This document shows positions 1 to 8,706 of a stretch of DNA of 64,000 nt, in pieces; the stretch's first letter is position 1; the number at the start of each line of letters is the position of its first letter. The DNA is from Paraburkholderia sp. BCC1886 (GTDB lineage: Bacteria > Pseudomonadota > Gammaproteobacteria > Burkholderiales > Burkholderiaceae). Under the pieces are notes generated by a model. It saw only the letters and a list, made by a program, of their open reading frames with translations, had not been told where the DNA came from and made no database searches. The translations under genes and the position numbers were made by a program. The DNA is taken from the NCBI RefSeq assembly GCF_900996245.1, contig NZ_CAAJGK010000063.1, forward strand, positions 248,001-312,000, given 5' to 3'.

Positions 1-62
1 TCACCGATACCGCTGGCTGCGCCCGTCAGAATGGCAACCTTGTCTTGCAATCGTGCAGACAC
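1..62 (-). CDS. SDR family oxidoreductase (partial, N-terminus only)
   Basis: The reverse strand encodes a short N-terminus containing KVAILTGAASGIG, which is the first beta strand and TGxxxGIG dinucleotide-binding loop of short-chain dehydrogenases. The likely start is a GTG at 62-60 with a GGAGA ribosome binding site about 8 bases upstream. The rest lies outside the window, so the catalytic YxxxK and the substrate cannot be judged. The gene is divergent from znuA. Confidence 0.8.
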   Translation of the reverse strand, partial: MSARLQDKVAILTGAASGIG

Positions 63-437
63 TGCTCGTCTCCGGTTCGTTTTGCTTCTCGAGTCGCGGT
101 GAGCGAACGCTCATTGCGCGATCAATTGCTCTGTTTGTGGTCGAATGATCGGATACGCGGCGGGTCGTGTCAAGGCGCTCTGGAAGATTTCGATGGTGCA
201 GCGCGACAGCTCATAGGCCCAGCCTACAAGGCTTCGGGTCAACCCTGGTGTCGGGCAGGACTCAGGTCGAGGTCACTTTTTGCGTAAGTCGTCGCCAAAT
301 TTTCTTGATACGTTATATCATTTTGGCCTCGCGGATAACCGGGCCGCGCAGAGGGGACGAGGTGCGGCCGCACGTCGCGCTCACGCTTTCGTGAATCACG
401 ACCTTCCACGATTACTTTCAGACAGCAGGACACCACG
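63..437. other. intergenic region between SDR gene and znuA
   Basis: A 375-base divergent spacer with no credible gene; the short open frames here lack support. It is locally AT-richer around 297-330, where the candidate Zur operator sits. It should hold the promoters of both flanking genes. Confidence 0.6.
306..320. promoter_or_regulatory. candidate Zur operator upstream of znuACB
   Basis: The sequence TGATACGTTATATCA is an inverted repeat with 5-base arms TGATA/TATCA around a 5-base centre. Its GTTATAT core and AT-rich flanks resemble the Zur boxes (TGTTATA-type palindromes) found before zinc importers. It lies about 118 bases upstream of znuA. The assignment is by resemblance and position only; no zur gene is visible in the window. 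Confidence 0.45.
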
Positions 438-1382
438 ATGAAACAATTCGGCTCGATGTTGAACGGCGCGCTCGGGGCGCTGACGTTGTCACTGACACTC
501 GCAACCGGCGCATTCGCAGCGGACACGAAGATTCCGGTCGTGGCAGCGGAGAACTTCTACGGCGACGTCGTGCAGCAACTCGGCGGCGACCGCGTCGCGG
601 TCACGAGCATTCTCAACAACCCGGACCAGGATCCGCATCTGTTCGAAGCCAGCCCGAAGACCGCGCGCGCCTTGCAGCACGCGAGCCTTGTGGTCTATAA
701 CGGCGCCGATTACGATCCGTGGATGGCAAAATTGCTGGCTGCGTCGAAGGGTTCGCAGCGTGTCACGATTGTCGCGGCCGACCTCGTCGGCAAGAAAGGC
801 GGCGATAATCCGCACCTCTGGTACGACCCGGCGACGATGCCCAAAGTCGCGCACGCCGTGAGTGCGGCGCTCGTCGCGGCTGACCCGGCGCACAAGTCGG
901 CGTACGATGCGAACCTCGCGAAGTTTCTCGATTCGCTGAGGCCCATCGACGCGAAGGTCGCCGAGTTGCACGGCCGCTATGCGGGCGTGCCGGTCACGGC
1001 GACCGAACCGGTGTTCGGCTATATGTCGGACGCGGTGGGCCTGTCGATGCGCAATCTGCCGTTCCAGATGGCCACGATGAACGACACCGAAGCCAGCGCG
1101 GCCGACATCGCCGCATTCGAACGGGATCTGCGCGACAAGCGCGTGCGTGTTCTGATTTATAACAGCCAGGCAACCGAGGCCCTGACCCAACGCATGTTGA
1201 AGATCGCGCAGCAATCGCAGGTGCCGACCATGAGCGTCACCGAGACCGAACCGGCCGGCAGGACGTATCAGACCTGGATGCTGTCGCAACTCGACGCGCT
1301 CGCCACGGCGCTCGCCGCGGGCGCAGCGAAAGGCGCGAACGGCACGAGCAAGGCAGCCGGCTTCCAAGGAAAAACACCATGA
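438..1382 (+). CDS. znuA: zinc/manganese ABC transporter substrate-binding protein
   Basis: A 314-residue cluster A-I metal-binding periplasmic protein. Residues 1-27 form a signal peptide ending GAFA. Metal-ligand positions seen are H67 (in DPHLFE) and H126 (in NPHLWYDP). The position that is a third histidine in classical ZnuA appears here as E190 (in TEPVFGYM), and the last ligand is probably E269 or E271. The His/Asp-rich loop of typical ZnuA is absent. It is first in an operon with the ATPase and permease, overlapping the ATPase start by 4 bases (ATGA). Its role is to capture Zn(II), or possibly Mn(II), in the periplasm and deliver it to the permease. The start ATG follows an AGGA-like ribosome binding site. 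Confidence 0.88.
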   Translation: MKQFGSMLNGALGALTLSLTLATGAFAADTKIPVVAAENFYGDVVQQLGGDRVAVTSILNNPDQDPHLFEASPKTARALQHASLVVYNGADYDPWMAKLLAASKGSQRVTIVAADLVGKKGGDNPHLWYDPATMPKVAHAVSAALVAADPAHKSAYDANLAKFLDSLRPIDAKVAELHGRYAGVPVTATEPVFGYMSDAVGLSMRNLPFQMATMNDTEASAADIAAFERDLRDKRVRVLIYNSQATEALTQRMLKIAQQSQVPTMSVTETEPAGRTYQTWMLSQLDALATALAAGAAKGANGTSKAAGFQGKTP

Positions 1383-2350
1383 CCGTGACTGGCCCCCGCG
1401 CGCCGGCAAGTGACGTCCCGCTGTCATCCGGCCGCGTCTCCAGCCATGCGCCCGTGCTCGAACTCGAGCACGTGGCGCTCGAACTCGGCGAGCGCACGAT
1501 TCTGCGCGACGCGAGTCTGGTGGTGAATCAGGGTGAATTCATCGGCGTGCTGGGACCGAATGGCGCGGGCAAGACGACGCTGATGCGCGCCGTCCTCGGC
1601 CTCGTGCCGGCGGCAAGCGGTGCGATCCGCGTGCTGGGACAACCGGTCGAACGCGGCAACGCGTCGATCGGCTACATGCCGCAAACGCGCAGCGCGCTGG
1701 CCGGCCGGCGCGTGCGCGGGCGCGACTTCGTCGCGATGGCGGCCGATGGCCACCGCTGGGGTTTGCCGCATGCCGATCGCAGCACGCGCGCGGATGTCGA
1801 GCGCGTGCTCGATCTGGTCGATGGCCGCAAGCTGGCCGAGCGGCCCTTGTCGGAGTTGTCGGGCGGCGAGCGGCAACGTCTGCTACTCGCGCAATGTCTG
1901 CTCGGCAACCCGAAGCTGCTGCTGCTCGACGAACCGCTGATCAGTCTCGATCCGCATCATCAAACCAGCGTCGTCGAACTCGTGCGGCGCGTCCAGCAGG
2001 AACTCGGCATCGCCGTGCTGTTTTCCGCGCATGAACTCAACCCGCTGCTGAACTCGCTGGACCGCGTGCTGTATCTCGGCAGCGGCGTGGCCGCGCTCGG
2101 CACCGTCGACGAAGTGATTACGCGGCCGGTGCTGTCGCGCCTGTACGGCTCGCCGATCGACGTGATGCGCGTGAACGGCCGCATCTTCGTGATGTCAGGC
2201 GACGTCGAAGTCGAGAAGCACGATCACGAGCACGAACACGACGAAACCGGCGGTCATGCGCATGCTCACCCGCACGGACATTCCCACGGGCATGCGCACG
2301 GCCACGCCCATCAGCACGACTCACGCGACGGACACACGCAAGATGTTTGA
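1379..2350 (+). CDS. znuC: zinc ABC transporter ATP-binding protein with His-rich tail
   Basis: A 323-residue ABC ATPase with Walker A GPNGAGKTT, signature LSGGERQR and Walker B LLLLDEP followed by the H-loop (SAHE). The family normally ends near residue 250-275. Here about 45 extra residues carry 16 histidines in HxH and HGH patterns. The start ATG overlaps the znuA stop and the stop overlaps the znuB start by 8 bases, which suggests translational coupling. It powers metal import through ZnuB. The histidine tail probably binds zinc in the cytoplasm, as a sensor, buffer or gate; that function is inferred. Confidence 0.92.
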   Translation: MTVTGPRAPASDVPLSSGRVSSHAPVLELEHVALELGERTILRDASLVVNQGEFIGVLGPNGAGKTTLMRAVLGLVPAASGAIRVLGQPVERGNASIGYMPQTRSALAGRRVRGRDFVAMAADGHRWGLPHADRSTRADVERVLDLVDGRKLAERPLSELSGGERQRLLLAQCLLGNPKLLLLDEPLISLDPHHQTSVVELVRRVQQELGIAVLFSAHELNPLLNSLDRVLYLGSGVAALGTVDEVITRPVLSRLYGSPIDVMRVNGRIFVMSGDVEVEKHDHEHEHDETGGHAHAHPHGHSHGHAHGHAHQHDSRDGHTQDV

Positions 2351-3125
2351 ATACGATTTCATGGTCAACGCGTTCGCGGCGTCGGGGATCGTCGCGGTGC
2401 TGGCGGGTGTGGTCGGCTATTTTCTGGTGATGCGCGGACAGACCTTCGCGGGCCACGCGCTCTCGCACGTCGGCTTCACCGGCGCGACGGGCGCGGTGCT
2501 GATCGGCATCTCGCCGATCTGGGGGATGATCGGCTTCACGCTGGCGGCCGGCATCGGCATGGGCGCGCTCGGCGAGCGGCTGGCCGGACGCGACGTGGCG
2601 ATCGGCATGATCCTGTCGTTGTCGCTCGGCTTCGGTCTGCTGTTCCTGCACTTCTTCACCGCGTACGCGACGCAGGTCACGGCGCTCCTGTTCGGCAACG
2701 TGCTCGGCGTGAATGCGGCGACGCTCGGCGTGCTCGCCGCGTTGGGCGTGGTCAGTCTGCTGGCGCTGGCCGCGATCATGCGGCCGCTGCTGTTCGCTTC
2801 GTTGCAACCGGAACTGGCCGAGGCCAAGGGTGTGTCGTTGCGGCGGGTGTCGGTGCTGTTCCTGGCGATTGCCGCGTTGGCCGTGGCGGCCTGCACGCAG
2901 ATCGTCGGCGTGCTGCTGGTGTTCACGCTGATGGTCGGTCCGGCGGCGGCGGCGCAGAACGTCACGACGCGTTTGTCGACCGGACTCGTGCTGGCCGCGT
3001 TGTTCGCGCTGGTGCAGGCATGGGTCGGCCTGACGCTCGCTTTCTATACCGACTGGCCGACGAGCTTCTGGATTACCGTGCTCTCGGCGCTGGTGTATGG
3101 CGGGAGTCTGTTGCGGCGGCGTTGA
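2343..3125 (+). CDS. znuB: zinc ABC transporter permease
   Basis: A 260-residue hydrophobic ABC-3 family permease with about eight membrane segments, starting MFEYDFMVNAF. A longer frame opens at 2256, but it runs antiparallel in phase with the znuC histidine tail, and homologues begin at the chosen ATG, which overlaps the znuC stop. It forms the inner-membrane channel for the metal delivered by ZnuA. It is the last gene of the znuACB operon; the next gene is convergent. Confidence 0.93.
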   Translation: MFEYDFMVNAFAASGIVAVLAGVVGYFLVMRGQTFAGHALSHVGFTGATGAVLIGISPIWGMIGFTLAAGIGMGALGERLAGRDVAIGMILSLSLGFGLLFLHFFTAYATQVTALLFGNVLGVNAATLGVLAALGVVSLLALAAIMRPLLFASLQPELAEAKGVSLRRVSVLFLAIAALAVAACTQIVGVLLVFTLMVGPAAAAQNVTTRLSTGLVLAALFALVQAWVGLTLAFYTDWPTSFWITVLSALVYGGSLLRRR

Positions 3126-3182
3126 GCCTGCCGCCGGGCAAAAGCGGCGGCACACGGCATCGTGCGCCACCGCACTCCTCAT

Positions 3183-4034
3183 TCAGCCGAGCAACACCTT
3201 TGCGTGATGCGCGAGGTGATCTTCGATGAAAGTCGAGATGAAGTAATACCCGTGGTCGTACCCGGCATGACGCCGCAAGCTCAGCGGCTGGCCGGCCGCT
3301 TCACACGCCGCCTCGAACACGTCCGGGTTCAGTTGTCCGGCGAGGAACTGATCCGCCAGTCCCTGATCGACCAGGATCCCCGCTTCGAACTTGCGTGACG
3401 CGTGGCCGACCAGTTCGCTCGCGTCGTACTGTTTCCACGTTTCCCGATCGTCGCCCAGATAGCCGCCGAACGCCTTCTCGCCCCAAGGGCAACGCGACGG
3501 CGCGGCGATCGGCGCGAACGCCGACACCGAACGATAGATCTCCGGATTGCGCAGCGCCAGCATCAACGCGCCATGACCGCCCATCGAATGCCCGAAGATG
3601 CCGAGCCGCGCACCGTCCACCGGCAGATTCGCGAGCACCGTTTCGCGTAGCTCGTCGCGCACGTACGAGTACATCCGGTAGTGCGTTGCCCACGGCTGCT
3701 GGGTCGCGTCGACGTAAAAACCCGCGCCCACGCCGAAGTCCCACGCCGCGCTTTCGCCCGGCACGCCCGCACCGCGCGGACTCGTGTCCGGCGCGATCAG
3801 CGCGATGCCGTGTTGCGCGGCGAAGCGCTGCGCGCCCGCCTTGACTGGAAACGTTTCTTCCGTGCAGGTGAGACCCGCGAGATAGAACAACGCGGGCACG
3901 TTCGCGTTGGCCGCGAGTGCCTGCGGCGGCAGATACACCGAAAAACGCATCGGCAGACCGATGGTCTGCGAAGCATGCTGATAGATGCGCTGCTCGCCAC
4001 CATGGCAGGCATGCGACGACAGTAGTTCAAGCAT
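3183..4034 (-). CDS. fghA: S-formylglutathione hydrolase
   Basis: A 283-residue esterase-D family alpha/beta hydrolase. The nucleophile elbow GHSMGGHGAL and a C-terminal YDHGYYF holding the catalytic histidine are visible, and the length matches the family. It hydrolyses S-formylglutathione to formate and glutathione, the second step of glutathione-dependent formaldehyde detoxification. The gene lies 24 bases downstream of the class III alcohol dehydrogenase gene on the same strand, so the two almost certainly form an operon. Confidence 0.95.
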   Translation of the reverse strand: MLELLSSHACHGGEQRIYQHASQTIGLPMRFSVYLPPQALAANANVPALFYLAGLTCTEETFPVKAGAQRFAAQHGIALIAPDTSPRGAGVPGESAAWDFGVGAGFYVDATQQPWATHYRMYSYVRDELRETVLANLPVDGARLGIFGHSMGGHGALMLALRNPEIYRSVSAFAPIAAPSRCPWGEKAFGGYLGDDRETWKQYDASELVGHASRKFEAGILVDQGLADQFLAGQLNPDVFEAACEAAGQPLSLRRHAGYDHGYYFISTFIEDHLAHHAKVLLG

Positions 4035-4058
4035 CGCGCGGCTCCCTGGTCGACGACA

Positions 4059-5165
4059 TCAGTACAACACCACCGAGCGGATCGACTCGCCATTCTTCAT
4101 CAGATCGAAGCCTTCGTTGATGCGCTCCAGCGGCAAACGGTGCGTAATCAGATCGTCGATGTTGATCTTGCCTTCCATGTACCAGTCGACGATTTTCGGC
4201 ACGTCGGTGCGACCGCGCGCGCCGCCGAACGCCGAGCCTTTCCACTCGCGGCCCGTCACCAGCTGGAACGGACGCGTGCTGATTTCCTCGCCCGCCGCCG
4301 CCACGCCGATGATGAACGACTGGCCCCAGCCTTTGTGCGTGCATTCGAGCGCCTGACGCATCACCTTGGTGTTGCCGATACATTCGAACGAGTAGTCCGC
4401 GCCGCCGTCGGTGAGTTGCACGATGTGGTCGACCACGTTCTCGACTTCGGTCGGATTGATGAAGTGCGTCATACCGAACTTCTTCGCGAGTTCGACGCGC
4501 CCCGGGTTGATATCGACACCGATGATCTTGTCAGCGCCCACCATCTTCGCGCCTTGAATCACATTCAGGCCGATGCCGCCGAGACCGAACACCACGACGT
4601 TCGCGCCTGCTTCGACCTTCGCCGAATACACGACCGCGCCGACACCCGTCGTCACGCCGCAACCGATGTAGCAGATCTTGTCGAACGGCGCGTCTTCACG
4701 CACTTTGGCCACCGCGATTTCCGGCACGACGATGTGGTTCGAAAACGTGGACGTGCCCATGTAGTGAAACAGGGGCTTGCCGTCCAGCGAGAAACGCGAG
4801 GTCGCGTCGGGCATCAGGCCCTTGCCCTGGGTGGAACGGATTGCCTGGCACAGGTTGGTCTTGCGCGACAGGCAGAACTTGCATTGACGGCATTCCGGCG
4901 TGTAGAGCGGAATGACGTGATCACCCTTCTTGAGCGTGCCGACGCCGGGACCCGTATCGACGATCACGCCCGCGCCTTCATGGCCGAGAATCGCCGGGAA
5001 AATGCCTTCCGGGTCGGCACCCGACAGGGTGTAGTAGTCGGTATGGCAGATGCCGGTCGCCTTCACTTCGATCAGGACTTCACCGGCGCGCGGGCCTTCG
5101 AGGTCGACTTCTTCGATCGTCAACGGGGCGCCGGCTTTCCAGGCGATGGCTGCTTTGGTCTTCAT
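4059..5165 (-). CDS. frmA: S-(hydroxymethyl)glutathione dehydrogenase / class III alcohol dehydrogenase
   Basis: A 368-residue zinc-dependent medium-chain dehydrogenase. It starts MKTKAAIAWKAGAPL, typical of class III enzymes. The catalytic zinc ligand region is ATGICHTD with a downstream GHEGAG; structural-zinc cysteines lie in PECRQCKFCLSRKTNLC; the NAD-binding loop is FGLGGIGLN. It oxidises S-hydroxymethylglutathione, formed spontaneously from formaldehyde, to S-formylglutathione with NAD+. No dedicated FrmR-like regulator lies next to it. Confidence 0.96.
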   Translation of the reverse strand: MKTKAAIAWKAGAPLTIEEVDLEGPRAGEVLIEVKATGICHTDYYTLSGADPEGIFPAILGHEGAGVIVDTGPGVGTLKKGDHVIPLYTPECRQCKFCLSRKTNLCQAIRSTQGKGLMPDATSRFSLDGKPLFHYMGTSTFSNHIVVPEIAVAKVREDAPFDKICYIGCGVTTGVGAVVYSAKVEAGANVVVFGLGGIGLNVIQGAKMVGADKIIGVDINPGRVELAKKFGMTHFINPTEVENVVDHIVQLTDGGADYSFECIGNTKVMRQALECTHKGWGQSFIIGVAAAGEEISTRPFQLVTGREWKGSAFGGARGRTDVPKIVDWYMEGKINIDDLITHRLPLERINEGFDLMKNGESIRSVVLY

Positions 5166-5344
5166 GATGAATGCTCCTTCCTGTGAGTCGGTGATGCGGG
5201 TCGCGTCGCGTTACGTTGCAGTGCGTTACGCCGGATGCGAGATAACGCGGCGCGTCAGTGTAAGGCCGCGCCTCGCGGTTTGGCGAAGGTCGCCTGGGGC
5301 AGTATTTTGCGCTCATCAGCTTGCCTTCAAAAAAACAAAGCGTA

Positions 5345-6793
5345 CTAGCGCTGTGCGTCACGATCTTGCCGGTCGATGACATCGAACCAATCTTCGACGC
5401 GGCCGTAGAGATCGAGAAAACGGGCATAACGGTCGGCCAGCGCGGTGTCGTTGCGCGGACTCGCCACGCGTGTCGCGCCCGGCGCCAGCGCGGCGAGATC
5501 GCCCGCGTGCCAGTGTCCGCTCGCCAGACCGCCGAGAATCGCGGCGCCGCGCGGCGCCGCGTTCGGGCAATCGACGGCGTGCAGTTCGACGTTCAATGCG
5601 TCCGCCAGCAACTGCCGCCAGCGTGCATCGACCGAACCGCCGCCCGCGAGCTTGAGGCTCGTCACCGGAGCGCCGCTCGCGCGAATCGCGTCGAGTCCGG
5701 CACGCAGCGAGAATGCGACGCCTTCGAACGCGGCGCGCATCATCGCGCCGCGCGTATGGTCGAGCGCCAGGCCGAGCCAGCCGCCTCGCGCGGCGGGGTT
5801 GAGCCACGGCGTGCGTTCGCCGGTGAGGTACGGCAGGAACGTGGGGCCGGCGTCGAGGTTGACTTCGTCGAATGCTTCGCGATACGCATCGGCCCATTCG
5901 TAGGCCAGCCAGCCGCGCACCCGTTCGAGCGCGATACCGACGTTCTGCATGGCCGCCATGCGATACCAGTGATCGCTCACGGCGCGGTAGCAATGCAAAC
6001 CTCTTGCAGTGGCCGGGCGCCCGGCCGACAGCACGACGATCTGGCCGCCGGTGCCAGTGGTGAGCAACGCATCGCCGTCGCGTTCGAGTCCGCTGCCGAG
6101 CGCGGCACAGGGCGTATCCGCGCCGCCGACCGCCAGCAGGATGCCGGCGGGCAAGCCCAACGCATCCGCCGCGTGCTTCGACAGCGCGCCGCCCGCTGCA
6201 TAAGACGGCGCCAACGGCGCGAACCACTCGCGCGGAACGGCGAGTCGCGCGAGCAGCGCGTCGTCCCATACGCCTGCGGGATCGGCGAGCGCGGTGGCGC
6301 AGGCGTCGGATGGATCGGTGACGATCGCGCCGCCGAGTGCCACACGTAGCCAGTCTTTAGGTTGCAGCGCCCAACGCGTGTGGCGCACGGTCTCTGGTTC
6401 GTTGCCGACGATCCAGCGCAGCAACGGTCCGGCCATGCCCGGCGCAACCGGATTCGCTTGCGGGTCGGGCCACGCATCGAGCAGCGACAACGCGCGTGTG
6501 TCCGGCCACAGCATCGCCGGGCGCACTGCATTCCCTTCTGCATCGATCAGCACGACGCCATGCATCTGCCCGGAAAAACCGATGGCCCGTACGCCGCGCC
6601 GCGCCTCTACCGGCAAACGCGCCGCCGCTTCGCCGAGCGCGCGCCACCAGGTTTGCACCGAGGTCTCGGCCCATCCCGCGTGCGGTGTTTCGAGTGCGTA
6701 AGCGGCGCTCGCCACGGCCTGCTCGCGCCCGTCTTCGTCGATGATCGCGACTTTGAGCGAGCCGGTGCCGAGGTCGATGCCAAGAAAACTCAT
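5345..6793 (-). CDS. xylB: xylulokinase (FGGY family)
   Basis: A 482-residue FGGY carbohydrate kinase. The start MSFLGIDLGTGSLKVAI holds the ATP phosphate-1 loop; the ORF extends further upstream but homologues start here. GFSGQMHGVVL (about residues 77-87) and the C-terminal LKLAGGGSVDARWRQLLAD are typical of xylulokinase. It phosphorylates D-xylulose to xylulose-5-phosphate for the pentose phosphate pathway. No xylose isomerase or sugar transporter gene is adjacent, so its physiological substrate may be a polyol-derived ketopentose; that is inference. Confidence 0.85.
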   Translation of the reverse strand: MSFLGIDLGTGSLKVAIIDEDGREQAVASAAYALETPHAGWAETSVQTWWRALGEAAARLPVEARRGVRAIGFSGQMHGVVLIDAEGNAVRPAMLWPDTRALSLLDAWPDPQANPVAPGMAGPLLRWIVGNEPETVRHTRWALQPKDWLRVALGGAIVTDPSDACATALADPAGVWDDALLARLAVPREWFAPLAPSYAAGGALSKHAADALGLPAGILLAVGGADTPCAALGSGLERDGDALLTTGTGGQIVVLSAGRPATARGLHCYRAVSDHWYRMAAMQNVGIALERVRGWLAYEWADAYREAFDEVNLDAGPTFLPYLTGERTPWLNPAARGGWLGLALDHTRGAMMRAAFEGVAFSLRAGLDAIRASGAPVTSLKLAGGGSVDARWRQLLADALNVELHAVDCPNAAPRGAAILGGLASGHWHAGDLAALAPGATRVASPRNDTALADRYARFLDLYGRVEDWFDVIDRQDRDAQR

Positions 6794-7149
6794 GGGCGAG
6801 GGAGCGTCGATAGAAACATGGGAGACAAGACCGGATCGCGGGTTAACCCCGCCACGACTCGAGCCGCACGAAAACAGGACTATGCGGCGAACGAGATACA
6901 CCTCATCGATTCTCACACATATCCCGGCGAGCCGGAATCGAGACGCTCACGGCCGCGCGTCGCCACTGCAAAGGGAACGGCGCGCAGCCGGCGCGAATCG
7001 ATGCGGTGCGAAGCTTCGATTTGCCTTTCAAAAGCCGGTACCGCATATCGTCACCGGGAATGCCGGAATAGGCTGCAGCGGTCTTGTTGTGCCTTTTCGT
7101 CCCCGATACCTTTGATGCACCCTAAAAACGAGATGGTGGAGACAGAGAT
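6794..7149. other. divergent spacer between xylB and the NCS2 permease gene
   Basis: A 356-base intergenic region without a supportable gene. A GGAGA motif about 8 bases before the ATG at 7150 serves as ribosome binding site for the permease. I recognise no operator, riboswitch aptamer or terminator here. Confidence 0.5.
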
Positions 7150-8562
7150 ATGCAATCGAACACGGTTCACCCGTGCGACGAGCGACTACCCGCAGGGCAG
7201 TTGCTCACTCTCGGCATTCAGCACGTTCTGGTGATGTACGCGGGCGCCGTTGCGGTCCCGCTGATCGTCGGCGCGGCGCTCAAGCTGCCGAAAGACCAGA
7301 TCGCCTTCCTGATCAGCGCCGATCTCTTTTCCTGCGGCATCGCCACCCTCATCCAGACACTCGGCTTGTGGATCTTCGGCATCCGTCTGCCGGTGATCAT
7401 GGGCTGCACGTTCGCCGCCGTCGGGCCGATGGTCGCGATCGGCACCAATCCGTCGCTGGGCATTCTCGACATCTTCGGCTCGACGATCGCCGCGGGCGTC
7501 GTCGGCATCATTCTCGCGCCGGCGGTCGGCAAGCTGTTGCGGTTCTTCCCGCCGGTGGTGATCGGCGTGGTGATCTCGGTGATCGGCCTCTCGCTGATGG
7601 AAGTGGGCATCAACTGGGCGGCCGGCGGCGTCGGCAATCCGGACTACGGCAACCCGGTCTATCTCGGTCTCTCGCTCGCCGTGCTGATGCTGATCCTGCT
7701 CATCAACAAATTCGCCAAAGGTTTTCTCGCCAACATCTCCGTGCTGCTGGGCATCGTCGCGGGCTTCGTGGTGGCGCTCGCACTCGGCCGCGTCAACATG
7801 GACGGCGTGACGCACGCGCCGTGGGTGGGCTTCGTGATGCCGTTCCACTTCGGCCTGCCGCACTTCGATCCGCTGTCGATCGCGACGATGGTCACCGTGA
7901 TGTTTGTCACCTTCATCGAATCGACCGGGATGTTTCTCGCCGTCGGCGACATGGTGGACCGGCCGGTCGATCAGAAGACCCTCGTACGCGGCCTGCGTGT
8001 CGATGGACTCGGCACGCTGATCGGCGGCATCTTCAACTCGTTTCCGCATACCTCGTTTTCGCAGAACGTCGGGCTGATCGGCGTGACGGGCGTGAAGAGC
8101 CGCTTTGTCTGCGCGATGGGCGGGGTGATCCTGGTGCTGCTCGGCCTGTTTCCGAAGATGGCGCAAGTGGTCGCCTCGGTGCCGGCGTTCGTGCTCGGCG
8201 GCGCGGGCATCGTGATGTTCGGCATGGTCGCGGCGAACGGCATCAAGGTGCTGTCCAAGGTCGACTTCGTGAAGAATCACCACAACCTGTTCATCGTCGC
8301 GGTCAGCATTGGTCTGGGCCTGGTGCCGGTGGTGTCGCCGCAGTTCTTCGCGAAGCTGCCGCCGGCGCTTTCGCCGCTGCTGCATAGCGGGATTCTGCTG
8401 GCGTCGGTGTCGGCGGTCGTGCTGAATCTGATCTTCAACGGTGTGAAGAGCGAGAAAAAGGCGCAGTGCGATATTCATAAAACCGGCCGCGATTTCGACG
8501 GGCGCGGCGGTGCGGAACAGGCCAAGCGCGACGAAATGCTGCGTGCGGTGGATCTACACTGA
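7150..8562 (+). CDS. NCS2 family nucleobase:cation symporter (xanthine/uracil permease family)
   Basis: A 470-residue inner-membrane permease with 12-14 predicted membrane segments. QNVGLIGVTGVKSR and FVTFIESTGMFLAVGD are conserved NCS2 signature stretches, and the first segments (LTLGIQHVLVMYAGAVAVPL) match xanthine/urate permeases of the XanP/UacT type better than UraA. It should import a purine base (xanthine or urate), less likely uracil, with protons. The last 40 residues are hydrophilic. A strong hairpin terminator follows. Confidence 0.88.
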   Translation: MQSNTVHPCDERLPAGQLLTLGIQHVLVMYAGAVAVPLIVGAALKLPKDQIAFLISADLFSCGIATLIQTLGLWIFGIRLPVIMGCTFAAVGPMVAIGTNPSLGILDIFGSTIAAGVVGIILAPAVGKLLRFFPPVVIGVVISVIGLSLMEVGINWAAGGVGNPDYGNPVYLGLSLAVLMLILLINKFAKGFLANISVLLGIVAGFVVALALGRVNMDGVTHAPWVGFVMPFHFGLPHFDPLSIATMVTVMFVTFIESTGMFLAVGDMVDRPVDQKTLVRGLRVDGLGTLIGGIFNSFPHTSFSQNVGLIGVTGVKSRFVCAMGGVILVLLGLFPKMAQVVASVPAFVLGGAGIVMFGMVAANGIKVLSKVDFVKNHHNLFIVAVSIGLGLVPVVSPQFFAKLPPALSPLLHSGILLASVSAVVLNLIFNGVKSEKKAQCDIHKTGRDFDGRGGAEQAKRDEMLRAVDLH

Positions 8563-8616
8563 GCTTGAGGTCTTAGCACGGCGCGGTGGCAACTTTAAGG
8601 CCGCTCGCCATAAAAA

Positions 8617-8640
8617 AACGCCACGGCATGCCGTGGCGTT
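8617..8640. terminator. bidirectional intrinsic terminator
   Basis: A perfect palindrome (AACGCCACGGCA/TGCCGTGGCGTT) is preceded by a run of seven A on the plus strand, giving a U-run for transcripts on the minus strand. It lies between the convergent NCS2 permease and efflux outer-membrane genes and probably stops both. Confidence 0.8.
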
Positions 8641-8651
8641 TCTGCTTCTGC

Positions 8652-8700
8652 GTTCGATGCAGTTCGATGCAGTTCGGTGCGGTGCGGTGCGGTGCGGTGC
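8652..8700. repeat. short tandem repeats, including five copies of GGTGC
   Basis: Two copies of a 10-base GTTCGATGCA-type unit are followed by five perfect copies of GGTGC at 8676-8700. The block ends 6 bases before the stop of the efflux outer-membrane gene and lies between convergent genes. It is a simple-sequence tract able to change length by slippage; a role in phase variation is unlikely because it is downstream of both genes. Confidence 0.8.
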
Positions 8701-8706
8701 GTAACC

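Noticed and set aside
8652..8700. Phase-variable contingency repeat for the efflux gene
   Set aside because: The GGTGC tract lies after the stop codon and before no gene start, so length change cannot switch a reading frame.
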